A DNA stretch of 64,000 nucleotides from Candidatus Sphingomonas phytovorans (GCA_029202385.1 CP119314.1:2978501-3042500), one strand, 5' to 3'. Shown: positions 1 to 9,184, counted from the stretch's first letter. Notes: generated by a model not told the origin, from the letters alone. Translations and numbers: made by a program.

Positions 1-34
1 GCGCCTGCAACGCGCCGACGCCCGACCCGGCAAA

Positions 35-520
35 TTACTGGTGAGCAAGCCCGGCCGTCAGTTCCTCGCGCGACCCGAGTACCGCGCCGAAATGATGGCG
101 CCATAATCGCTCGCCAAGCGCGCCTGACCGGTCGAGCGAGGACCCGACCGTGAGCCAGCGCAACAGGGTCGGATGAAGCCCTGCGTCGAACAGGGCGAAA
201 CCGGCCGCGAGGATGCACGTATCGGCCTGGATGCCGCAGACGAGCACCCGGTCTACACCGAGGCCGCGAAGATGCCGGATCGCCTCGGGCGGCGGCAGAT
301 AGCCGTGCTTCACGAACAGGGCATCGGTCCGCACGAGGCTCGTGTCGTCAGGCGCCGGCTTCCAGCCGAGCTGGCGCTCGAACGGCGTGATCGCCTCGTC
401 ATGGCGTTCGACCGTCGCGACCGAAGGCATGGCGGCGGCGAGCTGTCCCACCTCCTCGATCAGCCAGGGCGGCGGATCGAAACAGGGCTGGACATCAACC
501 ACGAGCAAAGCCTGGCGCAT
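35..520 (-). CDS. isochorismatase-family cysteine hydrolase
   Basis: About 161 aa, the usual size for the isochorismatase/nicotinamidase-like fold. From the ATG at 520 the catalytic triad of the family is visible: D9 in LLVVDVQ, K71 in FVKHGY and C102 in VCGIQADTCILAA. The substrate cannot be told from sequence; such enzymes hydrolyse amides (nicotinamide, carbamoyl compounds) or enol ethers. A GTG at 532 would add four residues and I cannot decide between the two starts. It is transcribed away from the GST gene that follows. Confidence 0.85.
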   Translation of the reverse strand: MRQALLVVDVQPCFDPPPWLIEEVGQLAAAMPSVATVERHDEAITPFERQLGWKPAPDDTSLVRTDALFVKHGYLPPPEAIRHLRGLGVDRVLVCGIQADTCILAAGFALFDAGLHPTLLRWLTVGSSLDRSGALGERLWRHHFGAVLGSREELTAGLAHQ

Positions 521-675
521 GGCCGCTTGCACCCGACATAGGGGCCAAATGCAAGGTGCGTTCCGCGAGTCAGCCGCAACGTGCGATTGTTTTTGTCGCC
601 GGGTCGGCTGCGGCCCTTGGTGTTGCCCTCCGGCTCCTTACATCGCCCCCATCACCACGCTGCTGGAGCCCGCCC

Positions 676-1551
676 ATGACCGACACGACCGACTACGTCC
701 CACCCAAAGTCTGGACCTGGAACAAGGACAATGGCGGCCAGTTCGCGAACATCAACCGGCCGATCGCCGGGGCGACTCACGACAAGGAACTGCCGGTCGG
801 CAAGCACCCCCTGCAGCTTTATTCACTGGGCACGCCCAATGGCGTGAAGGTGACCGTGATGCTCGAGGAGTTGCTCGAACTCGGTCACGCAGGCGCGGAA
901 TATGACGCCTGGCTGATCCGCATCAACCAGGGCGACCAGTTCGGCAGCGGCTTTGTCGAGGTGAACCCGAATTCGAAGATCCCGGCGCTGCTCGACCGAA
1001 GCGGGCCTGAACCGATCAGGATCTTCGAATCCGGCGCGATCCTGATGCACCTGGCGGAGAAGTTCGGGGCGTTCCTGCCGACCGAGACGGCGGCCCGTGC
1101 GGAATGCCTGTCGTGGCTGTTCTGGCAGATGGGCAGCGCGCCCTTCCTCGGCGGCGGCTTCGGCCATTTCTACGCCTACGCGCCCTTCAAGATCGAATAT
1201 GCGATCGATCGTTATGCGATGGAGGTGAAGCGGCAACTGGACGTGCTCGACCGGCGGCTTGCCGAGAGCGAGTATCTGGCGGGCGACACCTACACCATCG
1301 CCGATATCGCGACCTGGCCCTGGTACGGCGCGCTGGCCAAGGGGCTCGCTTATGACGCGGGCGAATTCCTTCAGGTGCAGGACTACAAGAACGTCCAGCG
1401 CTGGACCGATGCGATCGCCGCCCGTCCGGCCGTGGCCCGCGGACGGATGGTCAATCGCGTGATGGGCGATCCGGCGAGCCAGCTCCACGAGCGCCATGAT
1501 GCGAGCGACTTCGCGACGAAGACACAGGACAAGCTCGTGCCGGCTGCGTGA
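676..1551 (+). CDS. yghU: YghU-type glutathione S-transferase (disulfide-bond oxidoreductase)
   Basis: 291 aa, close to E. coli YghU (288 aa). It has the long N-terminal extension of the Nu-class GSTs (VWTWNKDNGGQFANINRPIAG), then a thioredoxin-like domain starting near LQLYSLGTPNGVKVTVMLEE and an all-helical C-terminal domain with YTIADIATWPW. This family binds two glutathiones and acts as a disulfide reductase or peroxidase in the cytosol. I chose the ATG at 676 because it matches the family N-terminus; the reading frame is open further upstream but that part is not conserved-looking. Confidence 0.9.
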   Translation: MTDTTDYVPPKVWTWNKDNGGQFANINRPIAGATHDKELPVGKHPLQLYSLGTPNGVKVTVMLEELLELGHAGAEYDAWLIRINQGDQFGSGFVEVNPNSKIPALLDRSGPEPIRIFESGAILMHLAEKFGAFLPTETAARAECLSWLFWQMGSAPFLGGGFGHFYAYAPFKIEYAIDRYAMEVKRQLDVLDRRLAESEYLAGDTYTIADIATWPWYGALAKGLAYDAGEFLQVQDYKNVQRWTDAIAARPAVARGRMVNRVMGDPASQLHERHDASDFATKTQDKLVPAA

Positions 1552-1618
1552 TCGAGCCGGATATGGCTGCAAGGCGCCTCGGCTTGACCAGGCCGGGGCG
1601 ATCCTACATTTTGGCGCA

Positions 1619-1852
1619 ATGACGCTATCCGGCTTCCCTCGCATCGCGGTTGATCCGGCCATATGTGGGGGTCGCCCGGTGGTTGCCGGTACGCGGGTGC
1701 GTGTGACCGACATATTGGAGATGCTGGCGGGTGGAGCGAGCGCGGCGGAGATCGCCGCCGATTTTCCCTATCTGTCCGTTGAAGATGTGCGAGCCGCCCT
1801 TTCTTATGCCGCGGCGGCCGCGGACCACCCGATCGTCCTCGCCGCCGAATGA
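1619..1852 (+). CDS. DUF433 antitoxin-like protein
   Basis: 77 aa. It has the DUF433 pattern: RIAVDPAICGGRPVVAGTRVRVTDILEMLAGG followed by EIAADFPYLSVEDVRAALSYAA, a predicted winged-helix fold. DUF433 genes commonly lie directly upstream of a DUF5615 PIN-like gene and are treated as antitoxins. Here the stop overlaps the start of the next gene by 4 bp (ATGA), which implies translational coupling. I began at the ATG at 1619 because the longer frame upstream reads as low-complexity Arg-rich sequence antisense to nothing known. Confidence 0.85.
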   Translation: MTLSGFPRIAVDPAICGGRPVVAGTRVRVTDILEMLAGGASAAEIAADFPYLSVEDVRAALSYAAAAADHPIVLAAE

Positions 1853-2172
1853 AATTTCTGGTCGACGCACAGCTTCCACCGGCCCTGTGCCGGTGGCTGG
1901 ACGCGCGTGGGCAGCAGGCTGTCCACGTCGCCGATACCGGGCTGGTCGCCGCCAACGACGCAACGATCGCAGCCTATGCCGAAACGCATGACATGGCACT
2001 GATCAGCAAGGATGAAGACTTCGTCGTCCTTCGCCTGCCCAATCGCTTCATCCTGATCTGGCTGCGTTGCGGCAACGCGACGAACCAGGCGTTGTCGGCG
2101 TGGCTCGACCAACGCTGGGATGAGGTTAGCGCCCTCCTCGCGAAAGGCGAGCCTTTCATCGAGGTGCGGTAA
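1849..2172 (+). CDS. DUF5615 PIN-like toxin candidate
   Basis: 107 aa. MKFLVDAQLPPALCRWL at the N-terminus and HDMALISKDEDFVVL in the middle supply the acidic residues of a PIN-like Mg2+ nuclease site, as expected for DUF5615 (Mut7-C/PIN superfamily). It overlaps the DUF433 gene by 4 bp, so the two form an operon of the DUF433/DUF5615 toxin-antitoxin-like class. The toxin role is inferred from family and arrangement; the RNA target is unknown. Confidence 0.85.
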   Translation: MKFLVDAQLPPALCRWLDARGQQAVHVADTGLVAANDATIAAYAETHDMALISKDEDFVVLRLPNRFILIWLRCGNATNQALSAWLDQRWDEVSALLAKGEPFIEVR

Positions 2173-2286
2173 GGCCGGCACCGTCACATCGCCCTGTCAC
2201 CGGAATGACGCCAACATTCACGAAGAGGCTGAGCAATGGTGCGGGCAGCTCCGCACGGCCACCGACGATTTGGGGAAAGAACGACA

Positions 2287-3366
2287 ATGGCGGACAAACG
2301 CATCCTGAAGTTCCTGCCGCTGATCGCATTGATATCCGCCGCGACCGAACCGGCTCCGGCCCCGGTCCCGTTGCGGTTGAACGACATCAGCGTGGTCGGC
2401 ACGCATAACAGCTACAAGCTGGCAATGCCGGCCGAGACGATGGCCAGGGTCCGCGCGGCCAGCCCGGCGATCGCCGACATGCTCGACTATGCGCACCGGC
2501 CGCTGACCGAACAACTCGATGCCGGCGCGCGGCAGATCGAGATCGACGTCAATTACGACCCGAAGGGCGGCCATTACGCGAAGGGATCGAACGATCCCAC
2601 GCTGTTGCGGCCCGGGTTCAAGGTGTTGCACATTCCCGGCATCGACAATTCGAGCAGCTGCGTACTGCTGACCGAGTGCCTGCGCCTCATCCTGCGCTGG
2701 TCGGACCAGCACCCCGGGCATGTGCCGATCATGCTGATGTTCAACGCCAAGGATGAGAAGAATGCCTGGCGCGGCGGGATCGACGCGCTGCCGTTCGATG
2801 CGGCGGCCTGGGATGCGCTTGACGCCGAGATCAGGTCGGTGATGCCGGCGAAGAAGCTGATCGTGCCGGACGAGGTACAGGGCAGCCATCCGACGCTGCG
2901 CGACGCGGTGCGCGCCGGCAACTGGCCGACGCTGGAGAAGGCGCGCGGGCGCTTCCTCTTCGCGCTCGACGAGGGACCGGAGAAAGTGGCGGGATATCGC
3001 GGCGCGCGGCGGTCGCTGGAGGGTCGGGTGTTCTTCATCAACACCGACGAGGATTCGCCTGCCGCCGCCTATCTGACGCTCAACGATCCGATCGCGGAAG
3101 GCGCGCGTATCCGCCGCGACGTCGCGGCGGGGTATATCGTGCGGACACGGGCCGATGCCGATACGAAGGAAGCGCGCGCCAATGATGTGAAACGGCGCGA
3201 GGCGGCGCTGGCCAGCGGCGCGCAATATGTCTCGACCGACTATCTGTGGCCCGATGCGCGGTTCCAGGGCGGCTATCAGGTGCGCTTGCCTGACGGGGTG
3301 GTCGCTCGGTGCAATCCGGTGCGACGCGGGGCGGACTGCCCCAGCGCGGACCTGGACAAGCGCTGA
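2287..3366 (+). CDS. secreted Ca2+-dependent phosphatidylinositol phospholipase C-like protein
   Basis: 359 aa with an N-terminal hydrophobic export segment (ILKFLPLIALISAA). The PI-PLC X-domain-like motifs are present: VVGTHNSYK with the first catalytic His, and LDAGARQIEIDVNYDP with the acidic metal/substrate residues. This pattern fits the Ca2+-dependent bacterial family (PI-PLC-C1-like) better than the Listeria/Bacillus type. Likely periplasmic or secreted; the natural substrate, an inositol or other glycerophospholipid, is unknown. I chose the ATG at 2287 because it places the signal peptide at the N-terminus. Confidence 0.8.
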   Translation: MADKRILKFLPLIALISAATEPAPAPVPLRLNDISVVGTHNSYKLAMPAETMARVRAASPAIADMLDYAHRPLTEQLDAGARQIEIDVNYDPKGGHYAKGSNDPTLLRPGFKVLHIPGIDNSSSCVLLTECLRLILRWSDQHPGHVPIMLMFNAKDEKNAWRGGIDALPFDAAAWDALDAEIRSVMPAKKLIVPDEVQGSHPTLRDAVRAGNWPTLEKARGRFLFALDEGPEKVAGYRGARRSLEGRVFFINTDEDSPAAAYLTLNDPIAEGARIRRDVAAGYIVRTRADADTKEARANDVKRREAALASGAQYVSTDYLWPDARFQGGYQVRLPDGVVARCNPVRRGADCPSADLDKR

Positions 3367-3423
3367 CACGACTCACGGGACGGCAGGCCGATTCTCCCAC
3401 TGGATTCCTGCGCCCTCGCAAAC

Positions 3424-3451
3424 TATGTATGGCATATTGTACGGATACATA
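3424..3451. promoter_or_regulatory. inverted repeat upstream of the DUF983-mocR operon
   Basis: TATGTAT (3424-3430) and ATACATA (3445-3451) are perfect inverted copies separated by 14 bp in a locally AT-rich stretch, ending 11 bp before the DUF983 start. The 21-bp spacing between half-site starts is two helical turns. It could be the operator for the MocR regulator encoded second in the operon (autoregulation); that link is inference. Confidence 0.5.
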
Positions 3452-3462
3452 AGGCATGCACG

Positions 3463-3903
3463 ATGATCAGCCCGGAGAATGACGGCGAGAAATTCCGCTG
3501 GATCCTGAAAGCGGGATGGAAGGGCCTTTGCCCGCGCTGCGGCAAGGGACATATGTTCACCTCCTGGCTGAAGGTGACGAAGACGTGCGAGGTCTGCGGG
3601 CTCGACTATCGCTTCGCCGCGCCGGATGACGGGCCGGCCTTCTTCTCGCTGTGCATCGTCGCCTTTCCGCTGACCTTCCTGCTTGTATGGATCGAGGTGG
3701 CGTACAATCCGCCACTCTGGATCCATCTGGTCACTTCCTTCCCGATCATGATCCTTGGGTGCCTGTTGCCGCTGCGGCCGATCAAGGGATGGCTGGTCGC
3801 GTCGCAATATGTGAACAGGGCGCAGGAAGCGGGGACCGGCAAGCTGTGGGCGAAACTCCACGAGCGGCCGCCGGAAGAGGGAGCCAGCAATTTCGATGAC
3901 TGA
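3463..3903 (+). CDS. DUF983 membrane protein with zinc-ribbon motif
   Basis: 146 aa. Two CxxC pairs (C23/C26 in LCPRCGKG and C42/C45 in CEVCGLDY) form a zinc-ribbon-like N-terminus, followed by two predicted membrane helices (about residues 58-80 and 85-108). This is the standard DUF983 layout; the function is unknown, though the family is widespread in Alphaproteobacteria. The 3' end overlaps the mocR start by 8 bp, so the two are probably co-translated. Confidence 0.85.
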   Translation: MISPENDGEKFRWILKAGWKGLCPRCGKGHMFTSWLKVTKTCEVCGLDYRFAAPDDGPAFFSLCIVAFPLTFLLVWIEVAYNPPLWIHLVTSFPIMILGCLLPLRPIKGWLVASQYVNRAQEAGTGKLWAKLHERPPEEGASNFDD

Positions 3904-5260
3904 TGCCTGGCTTCCCGATCTCGCAACCAGTACGGGCAGCAAATACCAGGCGATCGTCGACGCGCTCGATGCGGCGATCGCGCGCGGGCAGTTGCGCAGG
4001 GGCGACCGGCTGCCGCCGCAGCGCGAGGTGGCGGCGAAGCTCGGGGTCGACCTGACCACGGTGACCAGGGCTTATGACTCGGCCCGGCTGCGCGGACTGA
4101 TCGAGGCGCGGGGCCGCGCCGGCAGTTTCGTGGCGGCGACGCCGCATGCACCGATCGCCCCGCCGCCCTCGGTCGATACCGGCATGAACATGCCCCCGGA
4201 GATTCCGGGCGGCCTGCTGAGCCGGGCGATCGTCGAGACTTCCGCCGCGCTGCTGGCTGGATCGGAAATGGCGTGGCTGCAATATGCGCCGGCTGGCGGT
4301 GCGCCGCAGGACCGTGCGGCGGGCGCGCGGCTGCTGTCGGGGCGCGGGCTGCCCTCGACCGAGGAGCAGGTGATCGTCACCGCGGGCGGGCAGAATGCGC
4401 TGCACGCGATCCTGGCCTCCACCCTGCAGGCGGGCGATACGATCGCGTGCGGCCGGTTCGTCTATCCGGGACTGAAGGCGCTGGCGGCGAGGCTTGGCGT
4501 TCGGCTGCTTGCCCTTCCGACACTGGATGCCGCCACGCTCGACGCAGCATGTCTCAGGGAAAATGTCCGCGCACTCTATGTCGTGCCGACCAACGACAAT
4601 CCGACCGCCGCGACCATCACCGAGGCTGAACGCGAGGCGATCGCTGCCGTCGCGCGGCGGTACGAGCTGCAGGTGATCGAGGACGACGCCTATGGGCTGC
4701 TCGCCAGCGCCCCGCTCAGACCGATCGCCGCCTTTGCCCCCGAACGCTGCTGGTATGTGGCGAGCCTGTCCAAGATCGTCACGCCAGCGTTGCGCGTCGC
4801 CTATGTCCGCGCGCCGAGCGTCGGCAGCGCGCTGCGCCTCGCCGCCGACGTCCATGAGACGGCGATCATGGCGCCGCCGCTGAACGCGGCGATGGCCAGC
4901 CGCTGGATCGGCGATGGGACGCTCACCCGGCTCATCGCGGCAATGCGCACCGAGATCGCCTGGCGGCAGGCACTGGCCGACAATGTGCTGGGGGAGGTGG
5001 AGCGCCAGCGCTCGCCCGAGGGCTATCATCTGTGGCTGCCCCTGCCCGCCCCGCTCTCCGCCGACGATCTGGCCGGGGTGATGCGGCAGCACGGCCTCTC
5101 GGTGATCGCCGCCGGCAGCTTCGCGGCAGCGCGCGACGACTTGCAAGCGGTGCGGGTGTCGCTGGGCGGGCTGGTCGACCGCGAGCGGCTTGGCCGCGTG
5201 CTTCGCGTGCTGCACGGCTATGTGACCCAGCCAGTGGGCAAGGCCACGCCCTTGATCTGA
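3896..5260 (+). CDS. MocR-family regulator (GntR HTH plus aminotransferase-like domain)
   Basis: 454 aa, typical for MocR/PdxR/GabR regulators. Residues 1-75 form a GntR winged helix (RGDRLPPQREVAAKLGVDLTTVTRAYD), and residues 95-450 a fold-type I aminotransferase domain. The PLP site looks intact: N235 in PTNDNP, D263/D264 and Y266 in EDDAYG, and the Schiff-base Lys K293 in SLSKIV. It probably senses a PLP-reactive amine or amino acid. It overlaps DUF983, so the effector may concern that membrane protein. The palindrome at 3424-3451 is a candidate operator. Confidence 0.9.
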   Translation: MTDAWLPDLATSTGSKYQAIVDALDAAIARGQLRRGDRLPPQREVAAKLGVDLTTVTRAYDSARLRGLIEARGRAGSFVAATPHAPIAPPPSVDTGMNMPPEIPGGLLSRAIVETSAALLAGSEMAWLQYAPAGGAPQDRAAGARLLSGRGLPSTEEQVIVTAGGQNALHAILASTLQAGDTIACGRFVYPGLKALAARLGVRLLALPTLDAATLDAACLRENVRALYVVPTNDNPTAATITEAEREAIAAVARRYELQVIEDDAYGLLASAPLRPIAAFAPERCWYVASLSKIVTPALRVAYVRAPSVGSALRLAADVHETAIMAPPLNAAMASRWIGDGTLTRLIAAMRTEIAWRQALADNVLGEVERQRSPEGYHLWLPLPAPLSADDLAGVMRQHGLSVIAAGSFAAARDDLQAVRVSLGGLVDRERLGRVLRVLHGYVTQPVGKATPLI

Positions 5261-5361
5261 TCGCGGCCGCCGGACCAGTCCGGAACCGTAACGGTGGATG
5301 CTCGTTTGACCTTCAGACTGCCGGCCTGCTTCTCTTGCGGCGGCGACCCTGGGGAACAAGC

Positions 5362-5868
5362 ATGACAATCACGATCCGATCACGATTGACCCTGGCCGCC
5401 GCGCTGGCGGTGATGGCAGTGGCGGGCGCGGCGCCCGCGACGGCGGGGACCGGCGCGGGCCAGGAAAAGCCCAAATCGACCACGCAGGAAGCGGGGCAGA
5501 TCGTGTCGCAGCCGGTCCGCGACGTCGGGATCGAGAAGACCAAGATCCCGCCCCTGCTGGAAGAGGTGAGCCACGACCCCTATGGCACGGCCGGTACGGG
5601 CACCTGCCGCCAGATCGGCGCGTCGATCGCAGCGCTCAACAAGGATCTCGGGCCCGATTACACGAGTTCCCCGACCAAGAATAAACGCAACGTCGCCAAG
5701 GCGGGCGGCGCGGCGGTGGTGAACTCGCTCATCCCGTTCCGGGGCCTTGTCCGCGAAGTGAGCGGCGCCGCGCCGGCCGAGCGGCGGCTCAACGCGGCGA
5801 TCGATGCCGGCATCGCCCGGCGCGGCTTCCTGCGCGGATTGCAGCAGGCTCGGGGCTGCCGCGGATAA
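5362..5868 (+). CDS. secreted hypothetical protein
   Basis: 168 aa. A clear Sec signal peptide (SRLTLAAALAVMAVAGAAPATAG) is followed by a small soluble domain with two cysteines (GTGTCRQI and a C-terminal ARGCRG) that could form a disulfide in the periplasm. KAGGAAVVNSLIPFRGLVREVSGA suggests one amphipathic segment. I do not recognise the family. The ATG at 5362 was chosen because it puts the signal peptide first; the frame is open upstream as the shadow of the mocR 3' end. Confidence 0.75.
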   Translation: MTITIRSRLTLAAALAVMAVAGAAPATAGTGAGQEKPKSTTQEAGQIVSQPVRDVGIEKTKIPPLLEEVSHDPYGTAGTGTCRQIGASIAALNKDLGPDYTSSPTKNKRNVAKAGGAAVVNSLIPFRGLVREVSGAAPAERRLNAAIDAGIARRGFLRGLQQARGCRG

Positions 5869-5939
5869 GCGCGCGCCGCACAGGCTGGCTCGGCAAGCAG
5901 GGGCGCCCTCCCACCCGAACCGTCGGCATCAAACGCCCG

Positions 5940-6524
5940 TCAGGGCTTTGACTCAGCCTCGAATCGCTTGAGCGCCCGGATATCCTCATTCGAGGCGAAT
6001 TCGCAGGCAAGGAGCGTCTTGCCCGGCAGGCCGGGGGATTCGCGCGCGATGATGGAAACTACGCCCATGTCGGGCAGGGGCTGCTGATCCTTTGGCAGGG
6101 CGCGGGCATAGCCCTTTGACGAAGCGCCGAGCAGGTTCGAGGTCTCCGGCGCAAGCTGGTAGCGGGCAGCCAGCTCAGTCGCGACGGCGCCCTGGACCAG
6201 CACGCCGACCGTCGAATTGGCGAAGACGACCTGGTTGCTGGCGAACCCGTCCTTCCCGATCGGCCCGGGCAGATCGTAGATGGCCGCCCCCAGCTTCGAC
6301 ATGTCGGGCTTGGCGACCTTCTCCGCCGCTTCGTACAGCGACTGCGCCGAGGCGAACGTGTAGGGCGGCTTGCATAGGGCGGCATCGAAGAAGTCGGGCG
6401 CCTCGCTCTCCGGGGCCTGCGCGGCGCCGAGGGCCGGGTTCGCGGTCACCACTACGGCCAGCGTGGCAAGTCCGGCCGGGAATGCGCGGGCCATGGCCCG
6501 AAAGGCGGCGGTGGCGGATGTCAT
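5940..6524 (-). CDS. secreted hypothetical protein
   Basis: 194 aa with a signal peptide (FPAGLATLAVVVTANPALGAAQA). The mature part has two Cys (DAALCKPP and LLACEFAS) likely to pair in the periplasm, and no enzyme motif I recognise. I started at the ATG at 6524, preceded by GGAGAG on the minus strand, rather than at the longer upstream frame. The neighbouring 5362-5868 gene is convergent. Confidence 0.7.
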   Translation of the reverse strand: MTSATAAFRAMARAFPAGLATLAVVVTANPALGAAQAPESEAPDFFDAALCKPPYTFASAQSLYEAAEKVAKPDMSKLGAAIYDLPGPIGKDGFASNQVVFANSTVGVLVQGAVATELAARYQLAPETSNLLGASSKGYARALPKDQQPLPDMGVVSIIARESPGLPGKTLLACEFASNEDIRALKRFEAESKP

Positions 6525-6845
6525 GAGATACTGCTCTCCGATGTCAGGGGGTCGTGACGGTTTAGAGCCGCCGGGCGCCGATGTCATGCGATCCGGCACA
6601 TGACCACCCGCACCGATCGCTCCGCCCGGAACGACTGCTTCTCTCACCGACCATGTCAAAGAGCGCTGGGACGGTGTTGGCATAGCCGCAGCCAGTGGCG
6701 GATTGAATCAAGCGCCTTCCGGCGCCGCGCCTTGCCGGTCGCGCGCCGTGGCGTTGGAAATGTCATGAGGGTCACTGACATTTTCGCAAACGGCCCTCTT
6801 CAATTATATTATTGTAAATCAATAATTTACATCATGACTTCGACG
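6525..6845. other. 321-bp intergenic region with AT-rich inverted repeat
   Basis: No credible gene. The segment 6790-6840 is strikingly AT-rich for this genome and contains the inverted repeat TGTAAAT (6813-6819), loop CAATA, ATTTACA (6825-6831), just past the stop codon of the NYN gene. It may be that gene's transcription terminator or part of the promoter of the secreted protein gene at 5940-6524. Confidence 0.45.
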
Positions 6846-7691
6846 TCACCTCGACGGGCGCGCGGCCTTGTCTTTGTTGCGCTTGTCGGCGACGAAGCTG
6901 TGGCCGTTCTCGCTCTTGTGGATGTCGAACAGGCCGATCGCCTCGAACAGGTCAGGGAAATTGCGCACGCCGTAGTTGCGCGGGTCGATCGAGGCCTGGC
7001 GCTTCGCCGCGCTGCCCGCCGCCGGCATCGAGGCCCAGCCATCGTCCCAGGCGGCCGCCTCCACCGCGCCGCGCAGGATCGTGACGAGGGTCGCGTCCTG
7101 GGCGAGGACCTTGCCCGGCGCCTTTGCCGGCGGCGCCTCCGCCTTGGTCTTCGCCTTCGTGCCGGTGGTGGCGACCTTGCCGTCGCCCTTGCGCTTTTCG
7201 GCCGGCGGCGCGGCGGGGGCCGGTGCCGCGGGATCATCGAGGCTGTCGAGATAGAGGAAGGTCGTGCAGGCGTTGACGAACGGATCGGGCGTCTTGCGCT
7301 CGCCGAAGCCATAGACGTCGTGGCCGTTGGCCTTGAGCTGCATGACCAGCGGCGTGAAATCCGCATCGCTCGACGCAATGCAGAAACCGTCCAGCTTCTG
7401 CGTGTAGAGCAGTTCCATCGCGTCGATGACGAGGGCAATGTCAGTCGCGTTCTTGCCGGCGGAATAGCTGAACTGCTGGATCGGGCGGATGGCGAAGGCG
7501 TGCAGCTTCTCCCGCCAGCCCTTCAGGCCGGCGCTGCCCCAGTCGCCATAGGCGCGGCGGATATTGGCGGTGCCATATTTGGAGAGTTCGGCGAGGATCA
7601 CCGCGATCTTGCTGTGCGAGACATTGTCGGCGTCGATCAGCAGCGCGATGCGGCGATCGGGGGCCGGGGTACTGGGTTGATAGTCTTCCAT
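6846..7691 (-). CDS. NYN-domain protein with C-terminal OST-HTH/LOTUS-like domain
   Basis: 281 aa. An NYN (PIN-like, LabA/DUF88) nuclease domain fills residues 14-170, with the conserved acidic set D20 and D22 (LLIDADN), D84 (NATDIALVIDAM) and D109/D111 (ASSDADF). A Lys/Ala-rich linker follows (about 175-205), then a C-terminal domain (KVLAQDATLV ... NYGVRNFPDLFEAI) matching OST-HTH/LOTUS, an RNA-binding module. Such proteins are proposed RNases; the target is unknown. The ATG at 7691 was chosen over the upstream frame because the homology begins there. Confidence 0.88.
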   Translation of the reverse strand: MEDYQPSTPAPDRRIALLIDADNVSHSKIAVILAELSKYGTANIRRAYGDWGSAGLKGWREKLHAFAIRPIQQFSYSAGKNATDIALVIDAMELLYTQKLDGFCIASSDADFTPLVMQLKANGHDVYGFGERKTPDPFVNACTTFLYLDSLDDPAAPAPAAPPAEKRKGDGKVATTGTKAKTKAEAPPAKAPGKVLAQDATLVTILRGAVEAAAWDDGWASMPAAGSAAKRQASIDPRNYGVRNFPDLFEAIGLFDIHKSENGHSFVADKRNKDKAARPSR

Positions 7692-7895
7692 GATTTTCTT
7701 TCTTGTCGGTGATGCCCGGATATCCGGGCGCCGCGCATCAGTGCGGCAGCGTGGTGGTTGGCGCGGCGTCGGTGGATCGCAGCCGCTGCCGGGATGAGTC
7801 ATGATAGCACAGGCGGTCGGGCGGCATCATTTTCGTGCGCGCGGGAGAATGTCCACGCCGCGTTCCGCCGACCAGAGTCCGCGATCGGTGCGCCT

Positions 7896-8405
7896 TCATC
7901 CAGCTCTGTTAACGGGGATCGTTGCCGGCGTTGTCCGGATGCCGCTGACGTGAGCACCGTCGAAGGTGATGAGGGAGAGATATTTCAGCTTCCCCGATTC
8001 CATCCATTCGAGACGAACACGTCCGTCTTTCATCAGATAGGGGCGGTTATGCTTATACTCCGTGAAGGGCCACGCGATCAGCGGCTTCGGCTTCAGGCAG
8101 CCGGCGCGTATCGCCGCATCGTCCGCACAAAACACGCCGGTCGGATTGGCCGTAAGCAGCTCTTGCGGGAAAGCGGCTTCATGGGAATCATAGGACTCGA
8201 TCAGGTGGGAAACCACACGCTCCAGCTCGGGCGTGATCGGCGCGCCGCCCCCGACCGCCGGTTTCAGCGACCAGACCTCGAAAGCACCCTCCTTCGAAAG
8301 CAACGCATCCGCGCACATGCCTTCGATCGGACCATTGTTGAAACAGCCCATCGCCGGGGGCGGCGTTGCGACCTGGAGCAGCAGCGGAAGGATCAGCAAT
8401 ACCAT
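7896..8405 (-). CDS. secreted hypothetical protein
   Basis: 169 aa with a short N-terminal hydrophobic segment (LLILPLLLQVATPPP). Several Cys (GCFNNG, GMCADA, GVFCADD, AGCLKPK) suggest disulfides in the periplasm. The family is not recognised. The ribosome-binding-like AGGAG directly abuts the ATG at 8405, so the TTG two codons later, with 6-bp spacing, may be the real start. Confidence 0.6.
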   Translation of the reverse strand: MVLLILPLLLQVATPPPAMGCFNNGPIEGMCADALLSKEGAFEVWSLKPAVGGGAPITPELERVVSHLIESYDSHEAAFPQELLTANPTGVFCADDAAIRAGCLKPKPLIAWPFTEYKHNRPYLMKDGRVRLEWMESGKLKYLSLITFDGAHVSGIRTTPATIPVNRAG

Positions 8406-8572
8406 CTCCTGTTCGTGGGCCCTGGCTTGGTAGCCGCGTCAATGGCGTGCTCCAAGCGGGAGATTGGGGATTATTGCACGTGGCGCCGGAATCCCCAGAT
8501 CGTGGCGCCGGTCAATGGGGTGATGCGAAGACCCGACGACGAAGAATGCACTGCGACCGTCATTTCGGCCGG

Positions 8573-9184
8573 TTATAAACCGGGAGGAAGCGTGACGCCG
8601 GGCGGGACGCGGACGGTGGTGGTGAACAGGCGCAGCCTGGATGTCGCGTCAGCGATGGCGATCAGGTTCATCATATAGGGAGTGCCCTTGGCGTCGCGAC
8701 GCACAAAGGCCCGGCGCTCGACGGCTGAGCTGGTCTGGGTCACCGGCGCCTGCTTCCATCCCCTGACGACGATCAGCGCGGCGACCGCATCCGTCATGCC
8801 GTTGACCGCCGGGGCGAGGAGGATCACGCGGCAGACCGGCTGCGGCCCACCAAAGGTGACGACCACATCGCCCGCAGGCAGCACCCGCGAGCCCATTGTC
8901 GCCCTGGAAACCATCGCGCCGCCCGCCCGCCCAAGATCCTTGAGGATGCGATCTTCGATGCCGAAGGTCAGGCCCATGGCTTTCACCGCCGCCATGGTCT
9001 TGTCGAGCGCATCCGGATCCTCGTCCCTGGGCAGCGCGATGGCTCCGGATTGAATACCGTAGCAGGTAGCGGTGCTCAGGTCGGCGACCGCTTGCACAAG
9101 CTGCCCGTCCGGGATGCCCGGCGATTGAGCATTCGACGCCGCGCTGATGGCGATGATCAATGCGGCCAGGATGATGTTACGCAT
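8573..9184 (-). CDS. secreted hypothetical protein
   Basis: 203 aa. The ATG at 9184 sits downstream of GGAGG and opens a signal peptide (MRNIILAALIIAISAASNAQ). The mature protein has Cys residues in STATCYGIQ and PVCRVIL and ends with a beta-rich region. No known domain recognised. Same orientation as the preceding small secreted gene, with a 167-bp gap. Confidence 0.7.
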   Translation of the reverse strand: MRNIILAALIIAISAASNAQSPGIPDGQLVQAVADLSTATCYGIQSGAIALPRDEDPDALDKTMAAVKAMGLTFGIEDRILKDLGRAGGAMVSRATMGSRVLPAGDVVVTFGGPQPVCRVILLAPAVNGMTDAVAALIVVRGWKQAPVTQTSSAVERRAFVRRDAKGTPYMMNLIAIADATSRLRLFTTTVRVPPGVTLPPGL

